DNA from: Syntrophomonadaceae bacterium
GTDB taxonomy: Bacteria > Bacillota > Syntrophomonadia > Syntrophomonadales > Syntrophomonadaceae
Length of the DNA stretch: 33,039 bases
Assembly: GCA_012718855.1 (NCBI GenBank)
Contig: JAAYBS010000033.1
Location: 1 to 33,039 of the forward strand
Direction of reading: 5' to 3'
The notes under the pieces were generated by a model. It saw nothing but the letters and a program-made list of their open reading frames with translations, was not told the DNA's origin and searched no databases. Shown here in pieces: positions 28,401-33,039 of this stretch. Each line of letters begins with the position of its first letter. Position 1 is the stretch's first letter. The translations under genes were made by a program, and so were the position numbers.

Positions 28401-29113
28401 AGGAAAAAGACAAACAGATAACCGATCAGTCGTATGAGGTTTTACAGGTTAATTTGCCCATCGCTGAACAGGAGCTAAATGATTTACAGGATAGTATCCG
28501 CGATAACCGGAGAACTTTAGAAGAAAACGACAACACCCGTAAACAAATGCAGGAGCATTTAAAAAAGATAGAAACTCAAAAAGAACAACTGCATGGTTGG
28601 CAGGTTTTACATGATTTAATTGGCTCGGCGGATGGTAAGAAATATCGCAATTTTGCTCAGGGTTTGAGCTTTGATATTATGATAAACCATGCCAATCGCC
28701 AACTGCAGAAAATGAGTGACCGTTACAGGCTGGTACGCAGCTATGACCAGAACCTGGAGTTAAATGTTATTGATCACTATCAGGCGGGAGAGATTCGCTC
28801 TACCGCTAATTTGTCCGGGGGCGAGAGTTTTCTGGTCAGTCTGGCCCTGGCCCTGGGATTGTCCAATATGGCCAGTCATAAGGTTAGTGTGGACTCATTA
28901 TTCCTGGATGAAGGATTTGGGGCTCTGGATGAAGATACTCTTGATACGGCCCTGAATACATTGGCGGGACTGCAGCAGGATGGCAAGCTGATCGGTGTAA
29001 TTTCGCATGTTCCTGCCCTGAAAGAGCGAATAAGCACTCAGATACAGGTAATATCTCAAGCTGGAGGACGCAGTATATTGCAGGGCCCGGGTGTTTTGCG
29101 GGTCAGCAGTTAA
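25436..29113 (+). CDS. sbcC: Exonuclease SbcC (SMC-like ATPase)
   Basis: 1225 aa. Walker A 'GPTGAGKTTILDAICLALYGRTPR', Zn-hook 'CPLCGSTEHP', signature 'LSGGESFLVSLALALGLS', Walker B 'VDSLFLDEGFGALDEDTLDTAL'. Confidence 0.96.
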   Translation: MRIHQIRFQNLNSLTGEWSIDLSDPAYLSDGIFAITGPTGAGKTTILDAICLALYGRTPRLASVNSNSNEIMSRHTGSCYAEITFETREGQYRCHWSQQRARKKPEGNLQAHKHEIVDARTGQVLENKIRDVAARVEEITGMNFNQFTRAMLLAQGAFAAFLQASADERAPILESITGTEIYSEISRKVHERSREEKNRLEVLQAETTDLKLLTASEEEQLQEELQLKITCEKEQQQQLATMRESLTWLEKLNELESEIKIIDQQWQEYLQRQAAFQPDQVRLQKARQASVLDVTYANLSNVRQLQNDDMTSLIKVRQDLPGLEDALQKAVQAWQETDSKLQEFKVLRRSEGETAKRVREIDLLIRQLQQQMEEIQSAIAADELECSDLQTKITEQQKNLQDMLKTLNEIEKYRLDNSHDAGLVANLTGITRSFNQLMDLTAALKNKQAEWQTNEEDLRLLTISQQEIAVACENNRATMEEQYRVLKNNQDSLNVSLQGHQLSWWHKKLDDYRYEKNRLAELKQILTKISQLDSELVNNRRLAEQLEQQQQQLITKIKAGEEKAANLEREAAHLETQARLLNRIHNLEEERSRLEDGKACPLCGSTEHPFASENVPQLDETEQSLQAARQLLKKVVQEVQQEKIELAKMNNRLEHSLKAMLDTEQFRQNETGLLNVVMVELSLQLSEENTIAEIESLLLINEQNINEYNEKIIVMETLQEGIKELSAVYDEAQAVFKQTESQLQQINWQQEQARKDNERLQLEYRNIKSEVLNLQAAVLQELTPYGISELPLDGLPEIIAALRQRKDLWEYNQSESLRLEKDISAAQNELDIKQFRLQTGENAVQSNQIRLDGLREQCQVQREFRFELYADRNPDREEERLDKEINIAEDNVNQAREYMEELKLHLNHLQEQEKKLCDDVQKRSLKLQAKEKDFIARLQQTGFNEEESYLSACLPEDEQESLSRQMEQLEKEKTGLQTRLADRQGKLQQEKDKQITDQSYEVLQVNLPIAEQELNDLQDSIRDNRRTLEENDNTRKQMQEHLKKIETQKEQLHGWQVLHDLIGSADGKKYRNFAQGLSFDIMINHANRQLQKMSDRYRLVRSYDQNLELNVIDHYQAGEIRSTANLSGGESFLVSLALALGLSNMASHKVSVDSLFLDEGFGALDEDTLDTALNTLAGLQQDGKLIGVISHVPALKERISTQIQVISQAGGRSILQGPGVLRVSS

Positions 29114-29265
29114 AAACTGATATGCAAGGGCTGCAGATTCATACATCCCAACCAGCTTATAACACCTGTTTACAATAGTATCAGGTTTTAAAGTGAAATT
29201 ATGTTACTCTTCAGGTATTATTGATGTTGTGTCCTAGATATTTTAGATACAGGAGCAATTTGTAT

Positions 29266-30594
29266 ATGGCTGACAATCGCCTGCGGTATACGGAATGGAT
29301 TTATTTATTAATTATCAGTGCAGTGGCAATTTTCCTGCGCTACTGGTTTATTATGCATATTCCCAGCGAACCGGTCTTCGATTTCAGTACTTATCAGGAA
29401 ATTGCCAGTAATATATACCATCATCGCGGGCATACTCTATTGGGTCAACCGGTTGCCTGGCAGGGAATGGCTTACCCAACTATATTAGGCTGGTTTTATA
29501 TTTTAATGGGAAATGATCAGGTGCATACCGCCCGTCTTTTTAATCTGGGCTTATCTCTACTTTCCTTGCCGCTCATATTACTGATTTTTAAAAAGCTGAG
29601 TTCAAATAAAGTGGTAGTCTATGGAGCCTATACATTGACAATATTTTTGCCCAATTATATTGCCTATACCAATGTGGTGGGAACGGAAGTATTTTTCCTG
29701 TTTTTATTTTTACTGATTCTGGTCTTGCAGCTTTATAACTTTAAAAACTGGCTGCGTTACCCCCTGTTGGGTATCGTAATTGGCATAGCCGCCCTGACCA
29801 AACCATTTTTTCTGGCATATCCACTGGTGGTCGGCTTACATATCTGGATGAAAAACCGAAATTGGAAAGAAACCGCAGTAATGCTGCTGACTATTTCGGT
29901 AGTAATGGCCACAGTAGTATTCCCCTGGACATTACGCAATTACCGTTGCTATAACGCTTTTATTCCCATATCCTATAATTCCGGTTATGTGTTGTTTATT
30001 AATAATAACAGCAATAATGTAAACGGCAGCTGGATGCCTCTGGAAGAGGTACCGGCATCGCCCTCCATTCAAAGACAAATTGAAACCCAGCTTCAGAAAA
30101 ATCAGGATAATGTCAAGCTAGCCGCACATCTGGAGAAAACCATCAAACCAGTAGCTCGAAAATGGATAATTGACCATCCGGGAGCATTTATGGAACTGGG
30201 TTTATTACGCCTGAAGCAGACTTTTTTCTCCGGGGCATGGGATATAGATGCCTGGGCAATGAATGGGATATTTATGGTTGGACAGGACTCACCGGAATTC
30301 AGAAGACATATAAATACCTTTTATGCCGGGGCAGATATATTGATTTATATACTAAGTTCAGCCGGAATAATATACCTGCTGTTAAATACCAGGAGACTGC
30401 TAAAAGCCTTATTTTCCCGTAAAATGACCTTAAAGGATGAAGTATTAATACCTTGTCTTAATACTGCTTTTTTCCTGGCGGTTTACTTTGTATTTGAGGG
30501 TCAGGCCCGTTACAATTACCCGCTGCTATTTTTATTTGCTATAAGTCTGTTTATAATTATGCATAAGACTGCAGACGGATTAAGGAGTGAATAA
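29266..30594 (+). CDS. Polytopic membrane glycosyltransferase (ArnT/PMT-like, GT-C fold)
   Basis: Many TM segments. 'FDFSTYQEIASNIYHHRGHTLLGQPVAWQGMAYPTILGWFYILMG'. ATG 29266 with AGGAG upstream (ORF open from 29221). Confidence 0.75.
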   Translation: MADNRLRYTEWIYLLIISAVAIFLRYWFIMHIPSEPVFDFSTYQEIASNIYHHRGHTLLGQPVAWQGMAYPTILGWFYILMGNDQVHTARLFNLGLSLLSLPLILLIFKKLSSNKVVVYGAYTLTIFLPNYIAYTNVVGTEVFFLFLFLLILVLQLYNFKNWLRYPLLGIVIGIAALTKPFFLAYPLVVGLHIWMKNRNWKETAVMLLTISVVMATVVFPWTLRNYRCYNAFIPISYNSGYVLFINNNSNNVNGSWMPLEEVPASPSIQRQIETQLQKNQDNVKLAAHLEKTIKPVARKWIIDHPGAFMELGLLRLKQTFFSGAWDIDAWAMNGIFMVGQDSPEFRRHINTFYAGADILIYILSSAGIIYLLLNTRRLLKALFSRKMTLKDEVLIPCLNTAFFLAVYFVFEGQARYNYPLLFLFAISLFIIMHKTADGLRSE

Positions 30595-31457
30595 TGAAAC
30601 TCATTTGGCTGTTTATTAAACAACTTCGCCCTAAACAATGGACCAAAAACCTGTTGGTATTTGCAGCTTTGATATTTACTATTCCGAATGTCAGTCTGGA
30701 TATGTTTTATCTGGCCCTGGTGGGCTTTGTTCTGTTTTCGCTGGTTTCCGGAGGGGTCTATATTTTAAACGATTGGGTGGATTTGGAGCAAGACCGCCTT
30801 CATCCCGACAAAAAAAACCGCCCCATGGCCTCCGGGGAATTACCACCGGTATTAGCTCTGACTGGTGGGGCTATTATACTACCGCTTTCATTAATAATCA
30901 GTTTCTATATAAATTTCAATTTTGGACTGATTCTTTCCCTGTACTTTATTCTGAATATAGCCTATTCTTTTTATCTTAAAAATTTAGTAATTATAGATGT
31001 GATGGTTATTGCCAGCGGCTTTGTATTACGGGCGGCCGGTGGAGCTTTTGTTATTGAGGTTCCCATTACTCCCTGGTTTATTATTTGTACCGCTTTGCTG
31101 GCTCTATTTCTGGCTATCAGCAAGCGGCGGCAGGAGCTGGTGGTAAGCAGTATTGGTGAGGGGGAACATCGGACAGTATTAGGTTCGTATTCGGTAAATC
31201 TGCTGGATGAAATGAACAGTATAGTTACTACGGCAACGATTATCAGCTATGCGTTGTTTACATTTACATCCGGTCATACCATAAATCTGATGTGGACCAT
31301 ACCTCTGGTTATATATGGAATATTTCGTTATCTGTATTTGATTCATGTTGAAAATCAGGGGGAACAACCGGATGAAATTCTGCTCAGGGATAAGCCCATC
31401 CTGATTACGGTCGCACTCTATACGCTGGCGGTAGTAGTAATTTTGCTGTATTTTTAA
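30594..31457 (+). CDS. UbiA-family prenyltransferase, decaprenyl-phosphate phosphoribosyltransferase-like
   Basis: 'LRPKQWTKNLLVFAALIF', 'YILNDWVDLEQDRLHPDKKNRPMASGEL', 'IDVMVIASGFVLRAAGGAFVI', 'SKRRQEL'. Confidence 0.88.
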   Translation: MKLIWLFIKQLRPKQWTKNLLVFAALIFTIPNVSLDMFYLALVGFVLFSLVSGGVYILNDWVDLEQDRLHPDKKNRPMASGELPPVLALTGGAIILPLSLIISFYINFNFGLILSLYFILNIAYSFYLKNLVIIDVMVIASGFVLRAAGGAFVIEVPITPWFIICTALLALFLAISKRRQELVVSSIGEGEHRTVLGSYSVNLLDEMNSIVTTATIISYALFTFTSGHTINLMWTIPLVIYGIFRYLYLIHVENQGEQPDEILLRDKPILITVALYTLAVVVILLYF

Positions 31458-31511
31458 AGTTGTCTTTCGAATCTTTTAGGCTCTATTAAAAAGAGTATAA
31501 ACATTATTTCA

Positions 31512-31558
31512 TTTATATAAATATACCGCTCGCTCGCTCGCTTGTATATTTATATAAA
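31512..31558. repeat. Perfect 15-bp AT inverted repeat with (CGCT)4-type loop
   Basis: TTTATATAAATATAC (31512-31526), CGCTCGCTCGCTCGCTT (31527-31543), GTATATTTATATAAA (31544-31558). Confidence 0.9.
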
Positions 31559-31593
31559 CTATAATAAAGCAACCAAACCTAAGGAGTTAATTA

Positions 31594-31950
31594 ATGCATC
31601 CATATATCCTGGTTTTCATTTCCATAATATTAGGGGTAGCCGGACAGCTTACCATGAAGTGGGGAACCTCACAAATATCTGCCACCGGCCTTTCAGTGAT
31701 TTCCCAGCTTATTAAATATTTTACTCATATTCCTATTCTTATGGGATTGATGTTTTATGTTCTATCTGCAGTTGTATGGCTTTTTGCTATCTCCCGGGTA
31801 CAACTCTCCGTAGCCTATCCCATGGTAGCATCAGGATATGTCCTGGTGGTACTCTTTTCCTGGCTGCTTCTAAACGAACCACTGACTACTTTAAAAATTA
31901 TCGGCTTACTGACCATAGTAACGGGTGTAATTATTATTGCCAACTCCTAG
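31594..31950 (+). CDS. Small EamA/SMR (EmrE-like, ArnE/F-like) transporter
   Basis: 118 aa, 4 TM. 'GVAGQLTMKWG', 'VAYPMVASGYVLVVLFSWLLLNEPLTTLKIIGLLTIVTGVIII'. Confidence 0.85.
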   Translation: MHPYILVFISIILGVAGQLTMKWGTSQISATGLSVISQLIKYFTHIPILMGLMFYVLSAVVWLFAISRVQLSVAYPMVASGYVLVVLFSWLLLNEPLTTLKIIGLLTIVTGVIIIANS

Positions 31951-32098
31951 CATAGCAGGGTTGACAAGGGAAGAGGTTGTTATCGACCCAATGATGTGAA
32001 ATTATTCACTAACAAGGCAATATAACCTAATTTGTGATAAAATATAATCATATATGGAATTAAAAGCCATAAACATCCATTATATGGGAGGAGATGCG

Positions 32099-33039
32099 AT
32101 GAAAAAAAGTATCTTATGGTTGGCGATCACATTTATTTTTGTGCTTGGCATGGTATTCACAGAGGTATATGTAGCTCGGGCAGAATATGTACCTGAACTG
32201 GATACTAATATTAAGGTCAATACCCCGGCAGCCGGGGCAACACTTACTGCCGGAAGCAGTTATGACATTACCTGGGATGCCGGCGGACTGATTCAATCAG
32301 TTAATATCATGTATTCTTCTGACGGTGGAACCTCGTGGTATTCTCAGGAAATATTAAGTGGAAACCCAGGAACGTATACCTGGACAGTTCCCTCAACTCC
32401 CACCAACCAGGGAATAATAAAAATTGATATAGCCAGAACTATATTTCAGGGATACCCCCCTCATCCGGTAATCAAGCATTATTATAATGACAGCGGAACT
32501 TTCACTATTAAAAAATTATTGGGACCCATATTGATAAAACCAGCCGCTCCTGCTGATCTGACTGTTACCGGTACTACTACCGATACGGTGGATTTATCCT
32601 GGACAGATAAATCCTTTAATGAAAGCGGATTTTTTATACATAGGAAGCTGGAGGGGGCACCAGGTTATACCAGCGTTGGACATGTAGGGTCCAACATTAC
32701 CAGCTTTCATGATAGCGGACTAACTTCCGGAACCGAGTATCATTATGTAGTTACAGCATACAATAGTATTGGCACTTCGCCATTTAGCAATGATGCTGCT
32801 GCTACTACCCTGGAAATAGCAAACAGCAAACCTTTAGCCCCTACTCTGTTAACGGCACTTCCCGGTTCAGATGATACCCGTATTGACCTCACCTGGCAAA
32901 ACAACTCTACCAATGAAACGGGATTCTATATTTACCGTCAAAAAGAGGGAGACGCTGATTTCAGTAAAGTATATGACAGCGGCAGCGGAGGCTGGACTGG
33001 ATATGGCGATGTTGGGCTGCAGCCGGGCACCAAATATTA
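32099..33039 (+). CDS. Secreted fibronectin type III-domain protein (partial, runs off window)
   Basis: Manual translation from ATG 32099: MKKSILWLAITFIFVLGMVFTEVYVARAEYVPELDTNIKVNTPAAGATLTAGSSYDITWDAG... followed by two FN3-like repeats (PAAPADLTVTGTTTDTVDLSWTDKSFNESGFFIHRK...; PLAPTLLTALPGSDDTRIDLTWQNNSTNETGFYIYRQ...). No stop before the window end, so it is absent from the ORF track. Confidence 0.85.
   Translation, partial: MKKSILWLAITFIFVLGMVFTEVYVARAEYVPELDTNIKVNTPAAGATLTAGSSYDITWDAGGLIQSVNIMYSSDGGTSWYSQEILSGNPGTYTWTVPSTPTNQGIIKIDIARTIFQGYPPHPVIKHYYNDSGTFTIKKLLGPILIKPAAPADLTVTGTTTDTVDLSWTDKSFNESGFFIHRKLEGAPGYTSVGHVGSNITSFHDSGLTSGTEYHYVVTAYNSIGTSPFSNDAAATTLEIANSKPLAPTLLTALPGSDDTRIDLTWQNNSTNETGFYIYRQKEGDADFSKVYDSGSGGWTGYGDVGLQPGTKY

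Noticed and set aside
25436-29113. sbcDC as part of a novel defence system
   Set aside because: SbcD and SbcC have normal length and motifs (Walker A/B, Zn-hook) and no associated defence genes are adjacent; ordinary housekeeping pair.

Overview
The window looks like a chromosomal segment of an anaerobic Firmicute. Family-level taxonomy is inferred from gene style only. Gene order, left to right: an endonuclease III-like HhH-GPD protein (+); a feoA / split feoB iron-uptake operon (-); a multi-PAS/GAF sensor gene truncated by fusion to a convergent, decayed Ku gene; a molybdopterin-binding MoeA-like protein (-); a DUF896 protein with a His/Cys-rich tail; moaD-like and thiF/moeB-like genes; a tungsten-type aldehyde:ferredoxin oxidoreductase (AOR) operon (4Fe-4S protein, AOR, NuoE-, NuoF- and NuoG-N-like subunits); a sigma-54 enhancer-binding regulator; a MORN-repeat protein (-); SOS-type dinB plus a small partner ORF; a DUF1189-like membrane protein; an S-layer-homology protein; a sigI/rsgI-like pair; a CorC/HlyC-type CBS protein; sbcD-sbcC; a GT/UbiA (DPPR-synthase-like)/SMR cassette; and the start of an FN3-domain secreted protein that runs off the window. 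The strongest integrated signal is the AOR-NuoEFG module. It has a textbook -24/-12 promoter, a helically phased TGTnACA array upstream, and a matching perfect TGTAACA-N4-TGTTACA palindrome in front of the regulator gene. Other notable signals are the Ku/PAS deletion scar, a long imperfect hairpin element near 19.5 kb, a palindrome that can sequester the SLH gene's Shine-Dalgarno, and a perfect AT palindrome with a (CGCT)4 loop near 31.5 kb. No rRNA, tRNA, CRISPR array, transposase or phage gene was seen.
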